Positions 45,121-54,922 of a DNA stretch of 64,000 bases are shown piece after piece (within the stretch, counting starts at the first letter, position 1; every line of letters starts with the position of its first letter). Under the pieces are notes generated by a model, which was not told the DNA's origin, ran no database searches, and worked only from the letters and a program-made list of their open reading frames with translations. This DNA comes from Alteromonas halophila (GTDB lineage: Bacteria; Pseudomonadota; Gammaproteobacteria; Enterobacterales; Alteromonadaceae), in NCBI RefSeq assembly GCF_014651815.1, contig NZ_BMXP01000003.1, positions 483,663-547,662 of the forward strand, in the 5' to 3' direction. The position numbers and the translations under genes were made by a program.

Positions 45121-45597
45121 TTACTCCTCTACAGGCTGCCACCAGGGCAGAAGTTCATGCAATGAGGCCTGCTGAAGGCGGTACCAGCTGCCTCTGAATT
45201 TAACCAGCAGGATGTCGCTCTTTTGATAGAGGGCAAGCACCCGGCCCTGCGTTTGGCCCGCCAGCCAGATAACCACAATTTGCGCCTCATCCTGATTTAT
45301 TTCATCTGGCGCGCTCACAGGTGCCAGCACCGCCTGTCGCCAGGCAGTCAATTGCGCATTGGGGGTAACGTTCAGCCTGTCTGATGTCTGCGTAACCTGA
45401 CGCCATTGCTGGCCGGCCTTTTCCAGAGAATTGCCGTTATGCTCAATTCGCAGCACATAATCGTCACTGCCAATAACCTGCAGCGCCTGTCGGCTGTCGG
45501 GTGAAGGAAGAAAACTATCGAGGTTAAATAGTGCAATCATTGCCAGCATGGCAAAGATAACCACGTTATTCATGGTGCGGGTGGAAAAGCGGGCCAC
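45121..45597 (-). CDS. Small membrane-anchored protein, function unknown
   Basis: 158 residues from a GTG, or about 150 from the ATG at 45573, which fits the single N-terminal membrane helix ([17 protein letters not shown]) equally well. The remainder looks periplasmic with no cysteine and no known motif. It precedes mutM by 1 bp. I do not recognise it. Confidence 0.7.
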   Translation of the reverse strand: MARFSTRTMNNVVIFAMLAMIALFNLDSFLPSPDSRQALQVIGSDDYVLRIEHNGNSLEKAGQQWRQVTQTSDRLNVTPNAQLTAWRQAVLAPVSAPDEINQDEAQIVVIWLAGQTQGRVLALYQKSDILLVKFRGSWYRLQQASLHELLPWWQPVEE

Positions 45598-45732
45598 AAA
45601 TACCTCTCAGTGTCTGTTTTGGGAGGCGGCTATACCAGCTGGTCGCGGTTATGCCGTGACGCCAGATAAGGCAATACGAACCGGACTATGCTGCAGCAAC
45701 CTTTGTTTAATCAGCCCTAGATTAACACACAA

Positions 45733-45756
45733 AAAACCCGGCGCTAGCCGGGTTTT
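45733..45756 (-). terminator. Rho-independent terminator of rpmB-rpmG
   Basis: AAACCCGGC and GCCGGGTTT arms with a short centre, followed on the minus strand by a TTTTTTG run, 25 bp after the rpmG stop. It is a clear intrinsic terminator. Confidence 0.85.
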
Positions 45757-45780
45757 CGTGGAGACAAAAGCAAGTGTTAT

Positions 45781-45936
45781 TTACTTGATTTTTGCCTCTT
45801 TAAACATAACGTGCTTACGAACGACGGGATCAAACTTTTTGATCTCCATTTTGCCAGGCATATTACGCTTGTTTTTATCAGTGGTGTAGAAGAATCCAGT
45901 ACCTGCTGAAGAAACTAATTTAATTTTATCACGCAT
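45781..45936 (-). CDS. rpmG: 50S ribosomal protein L33
   Basis: 51 residues: [19 protein letters not shown] followed by [16 protein letters not shown] and ending FKEAKIK. This is the cysteine-free L33 form. It follows rpmB by 11 bp. Confidence 0.95.
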   Translation of the reverse strand: MRDKIKLVSSAGTGFFYTTDKNKRNMPGKMEIKKFDPVVRKHVMFKEAKIK

Positions 45937-45947
45937 GTTAGGCTTCC

Positions 45948-46184
45948 TTAGATTTTCTCACCACGGGCACGCATATCAGTCAGAACTGAATCGATACCCT
46001 TCTTGTCGATAATACGCATGCCTTTCGCAGACAGACGCAGTTTAACGAAACGATTTTCACTCTCTACCCAAAAACGGTGAGATTGAAGGTTTGGCAAAAA
46101 GCGACGACGGGTCGCGTTTCTTGCGTGCGAACGGTTATTACCAACCGTAGGACGCTTACCTGTTACTTGACATACTTTTGACAT
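45948..46184 (-). CDS. rpmB: 50S ribosomal protein L28
   Basis: 78 residues from ATG 46184: [20 protein letters not shown] then [11 protein letters not shown], with the C-terminal [20 protein letters not shown]. It is the first gene of the rpmB-rpmG operon. Confidence 0.96.
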   Translation of the reverse strand: MSKVCQVTGKRPTVGNNRSHARNATRRRFLPNLQSHRFWVESENRFVKLRLSAKGMRIIDKKGIDSVLTDMRARGEKI

Positions 46185-46287
46185 TGTATTTGTCTCCGGA
46201 ACAACGATAACTGTCGCGCCAATCGATCCCACCACTCAATTAGTCACCGGGCTCAAATGACGTATAACCATAAATTAGAGGGCGCAT

Positions 46288-46316
46288 TTTATACAGCAAT
46301 CGTTGCCGCTTTTCAA
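46288..46316 (-). promoter_or_regulatory. Sigma-70 promoter of rpmB-rpmG
   Basis: On the minus strand TTGAAA (46311-46316) and TATAAA (46288-46293) are separated by exactly 17 bp, about 104 bp upstream of the rpmB start. This is close to consensus, as expected for ribosomal protein genes. Confidence 0.65.
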
Positions 46317-46341
46317 TAAAAAAGATAAAAACTGTGGGTTT

Positions 46342-47157
46342 TTAGCCCAATTTTTCTAAACCAAAGGGCGTTTGCGTCATTCTATGCAATTTTGTATGGG
46401 CTCTGATGGCATTGTTTTCGCTGCGCGCTTGCGCTGTCGCGTACCCGCGGGCATGGTCTAAGTGCACACACACGGCAGAGTACCGAATTTGTCTGGCTTT
46501 AATACCCTGATTGAACAGTCGCTCGCCAAACTCACGATCTTCACCGCCATACTGCATACGTTCATCAAATCCATTCGCAGCAATGATATCACACCGCCAG
46601 CCTGATGCATTGTGACCATTCCAGGTTGCTTTGGCTGGCGTTACGGCATTTAGTGCTCTGGCCCACCAGCCTGAAGCCGTTAACTTCATGGTTTTATGCG
46701 TTTTCTTCAGTCCATGGGACAGTAGCCATTCAAGATTAAAGGCATTGCCGTTGGCAATGTCAGAACGGGTGATTAGTTTGCTGGTTTGCATGGGCAGTTT
46801 AAAGTAGCCACCTGACAGGATATAACCGGGTGCTCGATAATGCAGGTGGGTTGCAACGAAATCTGAACGACAGATACAGTCGCCATCGGTAAATATCAGA
46901 TAGTCACCGCTGCTTTGTTTTATCGCTTTATTCAGGATGCGGGTTTTCTGAAAGCCATCGTCAGGCTGCCAGACATGCGTTACGTGACGACCGCTCTGTT
47001 TTATAAACTGTGTAATGCGCGCTCTGGTTTCCTCACCAGATCCATCATCGGCAACCACAATTTCAAAATCCTGAACGCTCTGGTAGTACAACCCCCATAA
47101 GGTTTTTTCTAACCAGTCAGGCGAATTATAGGTAGTAAATATAACCGATACGCTCAC
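46342..47157 (-). CDS. Family 2 glycosyltransferase, surface glycan
   Basis: 271 residues with a GTG start after GAGGG. VVADDGSGEETRARI and IFTDGDCICRSDF give the GT2 aspartate motifs, and the chondroitin-polymerase-like GGEDREFGERLFNQGIKAR follows. It lacks membrane segments. It sits between the ribosomal protein operon and another glycan gene, an insertion into the usual radC-rpmB order, and probably works on LPS core or capsule. Confidence 0.82.
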   Translation of the reverse strand: MSVSVIFTTYNSPDWLEKTLWGLYYQSVQDFEIVVADDGSGEETRARITQFIKQSGRHVTHVWQPDDGFQKTRILNKAIKQSSGDYLIFTDGDCICRSDFVATHLHYRAPGYILSGGYFKLPMQTSKLITRSDIANGNAFNLEWLLSHGLKKTHKTMKLTASGWWARALNAVTPAKATWNGHNASGWRCDIIAANGFDERMQYGGEDREFGERLFNQGIKARQIRYSAVCVHLDHARGYATAQARSENNAIRAHTKLHRMTQTPFGLEKLG

Positions 47158-47380
47158 TTAACCCTCTATGCCCTGCGTGCTTTACATTATGATGCCGCCA
47201 CATGCTGGCATCATAAGCTGCTAGTGCTCAGCAACTGTGTCAGTGAGAAAACGATAACGGTTGAATGTGACAAAGAAGTGAACACACCGGGCGATTCATC
47301 ACTGCCTTATCTGTTAAAGTGCGCTTTGATACACTCATTTTTTGAATGCCAATTGCTCCGGACGCTTTAAGGACAAGGTA

Positions 47381-48400
47381 ATGCGTTTTCTTTTTTATAT
47401 TTCGCAAAATTACTCCATAGATATTCTTCGGCCCCTGCAGGCGGTAATGCAGGAAGAAGGACATGAAGTGTGCTGGTTTATTGAGGGCGAGGCGGTTAAC
47501 CGCAGCGCTCTGGATGCCGGCGAAACACTGCTGCCATCTGTGAAGGCTGTCATTGCGTTTAATCCGGACGCGACCTATTTGCCTGGCAATGTTGTACCGG
47601 CATTCATTCCAGGCCTGAAAGTCCAGGTTTTTCACGGGTTTGAGTGGAAAAAGAAAGGCCATTTTCGGATCCGGGACTGTTTTGACCTGTACTGCACACA
47701 GGGCCCGTTTTTTACCGAAAAATTTCTGCATCTTCGCGCTCAGCATCCGCATTTTACGGTCGCTGAAACCGGCTGGCCGAAACTGGACCCCTTGTTTACT
47801 TCGCCGCCCGCTGACACACCATCAGAAATGCCTGAGATCCTGTACGCGCCGACCTTTTCGCCCAGCCTGACGTCCGCTGACGCGCTGCTCGACACCATAC
47901 AAACACTGAGTCGTAGTATGCCGTGGAAGTGGACCATAAAGTTTCATCCGAAGATGGATCCGGCTGTTGTTGCGCGCTACCAGGCGGCAGAAAACGACAA
48001 ACTGAGCGTGTCCGGTGCGCCATCAATTCTACCGCTATTACAACGCTGCGATGTTATGGTGTCAGACACCTCCTCGGCGATCACCGAATTTCTGCTGCAA
48101 CAAAAGCCCGTTGTAACCTTTAATAATGCACAGCCGGAGCCCGTACTGATTAACATTACGCAGCCCGCGCAGCTACAAGATGCAGTGGCACAGGCCCTTG
48201 CTGACGACGACGTTAAGAAGCAGAACATTGCTGAGTACGCCAGACAAATGCACCCGTACACCGATGGTCAGTCATCGCAACGGGTACTGGCCGCGACGCT
48301 TGATGAGCTGGCACACTTTCCGCGCCCGGAAAACCGTGCCAAACCGCGAAACTGGTTACGCAACTTAAAGCTACGTAAACGCCTGAGTTACTGGAAGTAA
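47381..48400 (+). CDS. CDP-glycerol glycerophosphotransferase-like glycan enzyme
   Basis: About 339 residues from ATG 47381, which has AAGGACAAGG just upstream. The C-terminal half has YAPTFSPS, WTIKFHPKMD and VMVSDTSSAITEFLLQQKPVV, typical of the TagF/CDP-glycerol transferase fold and of related GT-B enzymes. The donor is not determinable. It is divergent from the GT2 gene and convergent with radC. Confidence 0.75.
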   Translation: MRFLFYISQNYSIDILRPLQAVMQEEGHEVCWFIEGEAVNRSALDAGETLLPSVKAVIAFNPDATYLPGNVVPAFIPGLKVQVFHGFEWKKKGHFRIRDCFDLYCTQGPFFTEKFLHLRAQHPHFTVAETGWPKLDPLFTSPPADTPSEMPEILYAPTFSPSLTSADALLDTIQTLSRSMPWKWTIKFHPKMDPAVVARYQAAENDKLSVSGAPSILPLLQRCDVMVSDTSSAITEFLLQQKPVVTFNNAQPEPVLINITQPAQLQDAVAQALADDDVKKQNIAEYARQMHPYTDGQSSQRVLAATLDELAHFPRPENRAKPRNWLRNLKLRKRLSYWK

Positions 48401-48409
48401 AACCGTTTT

Positions 48410-49090
48410 CTAACTGAGCAGTCCGCGCTGAGCCAGCGACACCACATGCACATCGCCGACAATAAAGTGATCGAGCACGCTCACATCTATCATGGCCAGT
48501 GCAGCAGTGACATCTCTGGTCAACCGAATGTCCGCATCACTGGGCTCCGCCACCCCCGACGGATGGTTATGCACCAAAATCACGGCCGCCGCCTTATCGG
48601 CAATTACCTGTCTTACCAGCTCGCGGGGATACACCGCCGCACTGTTTATGGTGCCGCTGAACATAATACGAAAGGCAATTAACTGATGCTGGCTGTCGAG
48701 AAGAAGCATGCCAAATTTCTCTTCCGAACAGTCTTTAAGCTGGGCACTGATGTAGCGTTTGGCATCACCGGCACAGCTCATCACATCGTTACGCCGCAGC
48801 GGCGTTTCAAGATGGCGGCGGATAATTTCAAACGCCGCCTGTAACTGCGCATAACGTGTCGCGCCGATTCCCCGCACGCTCAGAAACTCGTCCTGAGTTG
48901 AGGTGACAACCGCAGAAAGCGAACCCAATGCACGGATCATATCGTGCGCCAGCGTCAGCGCACAGCGCCCTGACTGGCCGGTGCCAAGTAACACAGCCAG
49001 CAGTTCTGCATCGGTCAGCGCATGACCGCCACGAGCAAGCAGTTTTTCTCTTGGTCTGTCCTTTACCGGCCAGGTATTCAGTGCGTTCAT
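48410..49090 (-). CDS. radC: RadC/YicR-family JAMM-domain protein
   Basis: 226 residues from ATG 49090, placed 8 bp after AAGGA. The N-terminal helix-hairpin-helix part has GGHALTDAELLAVLLGTG, and the C-terminal metalloprotease-like motif is HNHPSGVAEPSDAD. RadC was once called a DNA repair protein, but its activity remains unclear. Its place next to coaBC and near rpmB follows the usual gene order. Confidence 0.92.
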   Translation of the reverse strand: MNALNTWPVKDRPREKLLARGGHALTDAELLAVLLGTGQSGRCALTLAHDMIRALGSLSAVVTSTQDEFLSVRGIGATRYAQLQAAFEIIRRHLETPLRRNDVMSCAGDAKRYISAQLKDCSEEKFGMLLLDSQHQLIAFRIMFSGTINSAAVYPRELVRQVIADKAAAVILVHNHPSGVAEPSDADIRLTRDVTAALAMIDVSVLDHFIVGDVHVVSLAQRGLLS

Positions 49091-49407
49091 CCATATCATC
49101 CTTTAGATTGTTGGCCCCATGGCGCTACGCCAGGACGCCATGTTTCTGTGCTGGAAGCTGGCGGGCTGCCAGCATCAGCACCTTCACTATACGTACTTTG
49201 CCGTTCCCGTCGCCACTGACGTGCGCTAAGTGCCACCCGCACAGGTCTGCGTAAGCCACCACCAAGTTATAATCGCCAGCAGCTTTTAATTCGACTGGTC
49301 TCAGTACTAGTTTTTCCCGGTAACACCGGTGAGTCACCGTCACCACCTACCGATAGATGCGCCTTCGTGATAGGCTAACGCTATTGTTGTCGCTTACTTG
49401 CCGGACT
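49091..49407. other. Gap between radC and coaBC
   Basis: About 317 bp separating divergent genes. It should carry both promoters. A 73-codon minus-strand frame crosses it but has no recognisable similarity or good ribosome site, and I saw no repeat or RNA structure of note. Confidence 0.5.
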
Positions 49408-50616
49408 ATGACGCTAGCCAATAAGAAGATCTTACTCGGCATTACAGGGGGCATTGCCGCCTATAAAACGCCGGACCTGGTCAGAAAACTTACCGCTCAG
49501 GGCGCTGAAGTACGTGTTGTACTAACACAGTCGGCGGCTGAATTTGTCAGCCCGCTGTCGTTGCAGGCCGTATCTGGCAATCCTGTCCACCAGCATTTAC
49601 TGGATCCCGATGCAGAGGCTGCTATGGGCCATATAGAGCTGGCAAAGTGGGCAGATATTCTGTTGATCGCCCCGGCAACCGCCAACTGTATGGCGAAGCT
49701 GGCCAATGGCCTGGCTGATGACTTATTAAGCACCCTGTTTCTGGCAACCACTGCAAAGGTATTTGTGGCGCCGGCCATGAATCAGCAGATGTGGAAAGCC
49801 GCCGCAACGCAGCGTAATCTTTCAACCCTTCACTGGATGGGCGTGACCCTGCTGGGGCCCGATAGTGGCGAACAGGCCTGCGGTGATATAGGTGCCGGCC
49901 GCATGCTGGATCCTCTGGATATTGTCGGGCAACTGACGACGTCTTCTGCCGCCGGGCAGTTCGCTGGTAAACATATTGTGATCACGGCTGGTCCCACCCG
50001 GGAGGCGCTGGATCCGGTGCGCTACATTTCCAATCACAGTTCCGGAAAAATGGGTTTTGCAATCGCCGAAGCGGCACGTGCAGCAGGGGCCAGTGTAACC
50101 CTTATTGCTGGCCCGGTGACGCTGCCAACTCCGGCGGGGTGCACGCGTGTAGACGTGCTAAGCGCCAAAGATATGCACGAAGCCTGTATGGCAGCTGTTG
50201 GCGATGCGGATATTTTTATTGCGACGGCAGCGGTTGCCGATTACAGGGCGCAGGATGTGCAAAGCCAGAAGATTAAAAAATCAAATGATGAGTTAACGCT
50301 TACTTTTGTTAAAAACCCTGATATTCTTGCATCAGTGTCGGCTCTTTCGTCTGGTCCGTTTACGGTAGGCTTCGCGGCTGAAAGCACGAATGTCGCCGAC
50401 TATGCCAGAGATAAACTTAAACGAAAAAATCTGGATATGATTGCTGCTAATGACATTACCGCGTCGGGTCTTGGCTTTAACAGTGATAACAATGCGCTTC
50501 ATGTTTTCTGGGCACAGGGCGATAAACAATTATCTGCCAAACCAAAAAAAGACCTGGCCACAGAACTGTTGGGTATTGTTCTTGAGCGTTACCAATATAA
50601 AAACAATAACGCCTGA
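49408..50616 (+). CDS. coaBC: Bifunctional phosphopantothenoylcysteine synthetase/decarboxylase
   Basis: 402 residues from ATG 49408. The N-terminal flavoprotein domain begins KKILLGITGGIAAYK and includes the AMNQQMW substrate clamp; the C-terminal synthetase domain has ITAGPTREALDPVRYISNHSSGKMG and the GFAAES segment. It makes 4'-phosphopantetheine in CoA synthesis, the step before coaD. The expected dut gene is not found between it and slmA. Confidence 0.95.
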   Translation: MTLANKKILLGITGGIAAYKTPDLVRKLTAQGAEVRVVLTQSAAEFVSPLSLQAVSGNPVHQHLLDPDAEAAMGHIELAKWADILLIAPATANCMAKLANGLADDLLSTLFLATTAKVFVAPAMNQQMWKAAATQRNLSTLHWMGVTLLGPDSGEQACGDIGAGRMLDPLDIVGQLTTSSAAGQFAGKHIVITAGPTREALDPVRYISNHSSGKMGFAIAEAARAAGASVTLIAGPVTLPTPAGCTRVDVLSAKDMHEACMAAVGDADIFIATAAVADYRAQDVQSQKIKKSNDELTLTFVKNPDILASVSALSSGPFTVGFAAESTNVADYARDKLKRKNLDMIAANDITASGLGFNSDNNALHVFWAQGDKQLSAKPKKDLATELLGIVLERYQYKNNNA

Positions 50617-50800
50617 ATGTAAGGTGTGTGGCGCGTTGCTGTCTACTGCGTATCTGTGAATTCAGGACAAGCGGGCGTCTGTCGCAACACCTGCAAAAAA
50701 TAAAAAAATAACGACATAACAACACTTTGTACACTATGGCGAAAGCCAATTTAACATGGAATACGGGCAACAGGCCCGGTAGCGGAGGAATGCTCTCGTT

Positions 50801-51388
50801 ATGCCTGCTGTAAAAAAAACCAATCGCCGCGCGCAAATTCTTCAGGCGCTGGCCGGAATGCTGGAAACCAGTCCCGGACAACGCATTACGACAGCTAAGC
50901 TTGCTGAAAAAGTTGGCGTTTCTGAGGCGGCGCTTTACCGGCACTTTCCCAGTAAAGCGCGCATGTTTGAAGGGCTCATTGAGTTCATTGAAGAAACCCT
51001 GTTCACACGCATCAATAAGATTGTTAACGAGGAAAAGGATGCAGCAGCACGCTGTCACCTGATCCTGCATCTTATTCTGGGCTTTGCTGAAAAAAATCCG
51101 GGCATCACCCGTATCTTAAACGGCGACGCACTGATGGGGGAACAGGAACGCCTGCGCGCCCGCATCGCTAAACTGTTTGAGCGTCTGGAAACGCAGTTAA
51201 AACAGGTATTGAGAGAACGAAAGCTCCGTGAAGGCAAGACCCTGGCAGCAGATGAAGGGGTTATCGCCAATATGATGATTTGCTATACCGATGGCCGAAT
51301 TAATCTGTTCATCCGCTCTGGCTTCACCCGCAAGCCGACCGAACAGTTCAATGATCACTGGCAGGTGTTTAAACAGAGCTTTTTATAA
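50801..51388 (+). CDS. slmA: Nucleoid occlusion factor SlmA
   Basis: 195 residues, TetR fold. The helix-turn-helix is [33 protein letters not shown]. SlmA binds chromosomal sites and blocks FtsZ ring formation over the nucleoid. It follows coaBC by 184 bp and is convergent with the KpsS-like gene at 6 bp. Confidence 0.93.
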   Translation: MPAVKKTNRRAQILQALAGMLETSPGQRITTAKLAEKVGVSEAALYRHFPSKARMFEGLIEFIEETLFTRINKIVNEEKDAAARCHLILHLILGFAEKNPGITRILNGDALMGEQERLRARIAKLFERLETQLKQVLRERKLREGKTLAADEGVIANMMICYTDGRINLFIRSGFTRKPTEQFNDHWQVFKQSFL

Positions 51389-51394
51389 TGCCTG

Positions 51395-52618
51395 TTAAGA
51401 AGCGGACGTGTCCGTCTCTGCCAGGAAGGCAGACAACGCGTCCTGCTTCAACAGCCGGCGGGTAAGCGCATTAACGTGCGTCTCGTTGACGTTTTGAGCG
51501 GCCTTTGGGATCACATAGTGCTGATGCAAAAAGTTCAGAAAGCCGCGTTTTAACTCGCTGTCAGTGGCGGTATCGGTGGGATTACTCAGTGCATCTTTCA
51601 GTTCCTGCTCGTTCGTAATGCCTAATGTCACACCAGGGACGCCATAACACGCTTCACCAAGCACCATCACTGGCTTGTTTAGCAATAATGATTCAATTCC
51701 CACCGTGGAATTAATGGTCATCACGGCCTGGGCTTTCTCAATCAATTGCTGAGTGGCGCACTGATTCGCAAACAACACCCGCGGGTGGCGCCCATGAAGA
51801 TGATCATGGCGTATCGACTCTGACGGGTGCTCCTTGATAACAATATGCAGGTCAGGGTCGTCAAGCGCATCCAAAGCATTACATAAATAGGCGTGCAATT
51901 GAGCCATCGACTTTATCCAGGCCGAATTGCAGATGATCTGACTGTCTGTTTCTACCTGAAAAGGGACAAATATATAGCGCTTCGGTAATTCTGTTTCATT
52001 GATACCTCTGGCTTTGCTGGTTTTTGCTGCGCGAGGCAATAAGTCCGTCGGCAACTGCTTGTCCTGTCGGTCAAACTGACGATAAAACTCCGGGTCCTTT
52101 GGCAGGCTATTGCGACAATTTACGCCCTGCCAGTCACAGGTTGTCGTATCAGGCAGCAAGCCATTTTCAAAGTAAACCACAGACTTTTCCAGCAGCCAGG
52201 CCGCTTTGGCAATACCGACACTGGGCATCTTCTGGCCATTCCACACACCCACCACATCGCAGTCACGGGCATGGATCAGTCCGCAGTACTTCACAATCTG
52301 CAGTCGCATGATAAAACGCACCCAGCAAGCCGACAGTGCAGCAAATGGCTGGCGCGTCAGAAATGGCAGTTTTTTTCGCTTTTTGGCCAGATGCATTTGC
52401 ACATCATGATCCAGGTCAAGCGTTTTTACATCCCGCCAGAAACGAAAAAAAGCAGGCCTGATCATGGCGCGTGTAACACTCACCACATCTACCTGCAGGT
52501 CGGTATGACGGCGGAAATAATTGAAATAACGAATATGCGAGCCGCCTCGGGCCATGAGTAAAAATGATGGTTGCTGCTTGTCTGCCAACGTGTTCACCCA
52601 GATACAGTTATTGCGCAA
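51395..52618 (-). CDS. Capsule polysaccharide biosynthesis protein, KpsS-like
   Basis: About 407 residues from a TTG at 52618; a GTG seven codons in is an alternative. FLLMARGGSHIRYFNYFRR near the front, VVYFENGLLPDTT, FVPFQVETDSQI, LHIVIKEHPSES and TINSTVGIESLLLNKPVMVLG are characteristic of the KpsS/PF05159 family of Kdo-type transferases acting on capsule lipid anchors or LPS. It is the fourth glycan gene in this housekeeping region. Confidence 0.8.
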   Translation of the reverse strand: MRNNCIWVNTLADKQQPSFLLMARGGSHIRYFNYFRRHTDLQVDVVSVTRAMIRPAFFRFWRDVKTLDLDHDVQMHLAKKRKKLPFLTRQPFAALSACWVRFIMRLQIVKYCGLIHARDCDVVGVWNGQKMPSVGIAKAAWLLEKSVVYFENGLLPDTTTCDWQGVNCRNSLPKDPEFYRQFDRQDKQLPTDLLPRAAKTSKARGINETELPKRYIFVPFQVETDSQIICNSAWIKSMAQLHAYLCNALDALDDPDLHIVIKEHPSESIRHDHLHGRHPRVLFANQCATQQLIEKAQAVMTINSTVGIESLLLNKPVMVLGEACYGVPGVTLGITNEQELKDALSNPTDTATDSELKRGFLNFLHQHYVIPKAAQNVNETHVNALTRRLLKQDALSAFLAETDTSAS

Positions 52619-52696
52619 TGTGATAGTCAGAACCCTGTATGTGAAATCAGTTCAACGTAGCCTGACACACGTTGACACAATCTATTGCAGGGTAGC

Positions 52697-52718
52697 AGGC
52701 AGCGCAGTGGCGCTGCCT
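52697..52718. terminator. Strong hairpin downstream of the M28 peptidase gene
   Basis: A perfect 9-bp stem (AGGCAGCGC with GCGCTGCCT, 4-base loop) lies 24 bp after the peptidase stop in the minus direction. There is no T tract, so it may end or protect transcripts rather than act as a classic terminator. Confidence 0.45.
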
Positions 52719-52741
52719 GAAAAGCACAAAAAGGCGTTAAG

Positions 52742-54388
52742 TTACTGACCGAAAGTATCGCCGAAGAAGTCGCCTTCATTCCATTGCGAACGTTCTTCCT
52801 GATTAGCCAGTGTCCAGCCTATCTGGGCATTTACGTTAGTGAAGGTCCGTGCGGCCTCCCAGTTAAAGTCCTGATTGATATCGTCGCTAGGCTTATGATA
52901 GTGCGTCGACAGGAACTCACCAAACACCTTGCTGCCATCTACCTCTGGATCTTTGGAGGTCAGTCCGGGCACCAGAAATACGGCTGGCACACCCTGCTTC
53001 ACAAATGCATAGTGATCTGAGCGGGTGAACAGTGCCTGGGCTGGCCAGGGATCCGGACTCAGGCTGATGCCAGCATTAGATGCGGCCTGCTCTACCGAGC
53101 CCTTCATGTCACTGTGCGCAGCGCCAAAGGCAATCACATCAGCAAACTCATAGGTCAGAATAGGCATGTCGAGATTCACATTGGCCACCATAGACTCAAT
53201 AGGCACTGTGGGGTTGTGAGCAAAATAGTCGGCCCCCAGCAGGCCTTTTTCTTCCCCTGTTACTGAGACAAACAAAATAGACCGACGCGGCTTTTTGTCC
53301 ATTTCACTGAACAGACGTGCGGTTTCCAGCATAACAGCGGTACCAGACGCATTGTCCATAGCACCGTTATTGATGTTGTCTTTTTTCACGGTTTTAGCGA
53401 AGCCGATATGATCAGAGTGTGCAGAAAACACCACGTGCTGATCTTTCAGTTCAGGATCGCTGCCCTCGAGCCTGGCCACCACATTAGGGCTGGTGATGGT
53501 TGAATGCGTGCTTTTTTTGCTGAGTGATACCTTACCCGGAAGCGCGAAGCCTTTCGGTACTTCGTCATTTTCGAGCATGGCATACAGCGCATCCAGCTCC
53601 ATGTCTGCGCCTTTAAACAGCGTTTCTGCTGCGCCCTTACTTAAATACGCGCCGCCTTTCAGCTGCGGATGTGCATTCGCAGGCGTGCCATCATCTTTTA
53701 GCCAGGCCATCCGCGGTGTGTGAATGTAGCTAAGACGACTCTGGTACGGGCGAACCTGCTCATTTTTTGGCGTCGTAATGGTGATCATACCAATGGCACC
53801 ATTGTCTACTGCGTACTGTTTCTTCTGCGAGCCCGACGCGAAATGTGCGCCTTCCTCAGACGGGAATGAGGCGGGCTTGCCGGCCAGTGTCACAACTATT
53901 TTACCGTCGACGTCCATGCCTTCATAGTCGTCGTGGTCAAGCTCGTCGGCGGTAATACCATAACCGACAAACACCATTTCTCCGCTCACGCTGGACGACT
54001 CATTTAACAGGCTGGGGCCTGCCAGATACTGCTTTGGATAGCTAAAGGCAATTTGCTCGCCGTCACGTTCCAAAGTGAACGCTGGCGATTCCTGATCAAG
54101 CAGCGACTTTCTGAAGCTCACTTTTTGCATGTAGCCATCGGTGCCAGCCGGCGTAAGACCGTATTTTTCAAATTCGGTCGCAATATACAGCGCCGCAATG
54201 TCGTGACCACGGGAGCCTGTTTCACGTCCTTCCAGCAGATCATCAGCCAGAAAGAAGAGATGCGACTTAATGCGCTGTGTATCAGGCTCGGGCGCAAATG
54301 TGTGTCCGTGCTGCTCATCCTGATGGGCAGTCGCACTAAAAGTCAGCGCAGCCATAGCTGCGCCAGATAACCATTGTTTCAACGTCAT
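52742..54388 (-). CDS. Secreted M28-family zinc aminopeptidase
   Basis: About 548 residues from ATG 54388, giving a signal peptide (LKQWLSGAAMAALTFSATA). A PA domain (about 150-260) precedes the peptidase domain. Zinc-site segments are seen: SAHSDHIGF, NNGAMDNASGTAVMLE, SVTGEEKGLLGADYF and a late DHYAFVKQGVPAVF. It probably trims peptides in the periplasm or outside the cell. Confidence 0.88.
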   Translation of the reverse strand: MTLKQWLSGAAMAALTFSATAHQDEQHGHTFAPEPDTQRIKSHLFFLADDLLEGRETGSRGHDIAALYIATEFEKYGLTPAGTDGYMQKVSFRKSLLDQESPAFTLERDGEQIAFSYPKQYLAGPSLLNESSSVSGEMVFVGYGITADELDHDDYEGMDVDGKIVVTLAGKPASFPSEEGAHFASGSQKKQYAVDNGAIGMITITTPKNEQVRPYQSRLSYIHTPRMAWLKDDGTPANAHPQLKGGAYLSKGAAETLFKGADMELDALYAMLENDEVPKGFALPGKVSLSKKSTHSTITSPNVVARLEGSDPELKDQHVVFSAHSDHIGFAKTVKKDNINNGAMDNASGTAVMLETARLFSEMDKKPRRSILFVSVTGEEKGLLGADYFAHNPTVPIESMVANVNLDMPILTYEFADVIAFGAAHSDMKGSVEQAASNAGISLSPDPWPAQALFTRSDHYAFVKQGVPAVFLVPGLTSKDPEVDGSKVFGEFLSTHYHKPSDDINQDFNWEAARTFTNVNAQIGWTLANQEERSQWNEGDFFGDTFGQ

Positions 54389-54563
54389 CGGGTATACCTG
54401 TAATTGTTTAATCCCGCACATAGTACCGCACGCCTTATTGAGAACCAATTTTACTGCGATATACCCTCAATATTGTCGATAAAATGACCGTTCTGCGCTT
54501 TGCAAGTCGTAACAGGTACGGTGTAAAATTGCGCTTTGTTCACCTGTCAGAGCATTGAAAGAA

Positions 54564-54887
54564 ATGAGCAGTACCGACCCTATCTATCGCGTTCAGTTCG
54601 TCAGTAATGGCGAGCATTACGAACTTTATGTACGTCACCTGACACAGGCCAACCTGTTCGGCTTTATTGAAATTGGCGATTTTGTCTGGGATTCTCATAC
54701 CGGCGTTGTGGTTGACCCCAGCCATGAAAAACTAAAAACCGAATTCGCTGGCGTGACATCGACCTATGTTCCAATGCACAATGTGCTGAGGATTGATGCG
54801 GTAAAAAAACAGGGCAGTGCAAAAATTTCTACGCTATCCGACAAAGTCACCGCGTTTCCAAATCCAATTTATACGCCCAAAAAATAA
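54564..54887 (+). CDS. DUF1820 family protein
   Basis: About 107 residues; ATG 54564 is used, with another ATG three codons upstream. YRVQFVSNGEHYELYVRHL, FIEIGDFVWDS, VVDPSHEKLKTEF and the closing YVPMHNVLRIDAV match the DUF1820 family, common in gammaproteobacteria and without known function. It is divergent from the M28 gene and 35 bp before the DUF885 gene. Confidence 0.85.
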   Translation: MSSTDPIYRVQFVSNGEHYELYVRHLTQANLFGFIEIGDFVWDSHTGVVVDPSHEKLKTEFAGVTSTYVPMHNVLRIDAVKKQGSAKISTLSDKVTAFPNPIYTPKK

Positions 54888-54922
54888 CAATGCGGGGTCA
54901 CCGCCCTGCTCCCGGAGACCCT

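Noticed and set aside
49125..49346. 73-codon minus-strand frame between radC and coaBC
   Set aside because: No recognisable similarity, no convincing ribosome site, and it occupies the expected divergent promoter region.
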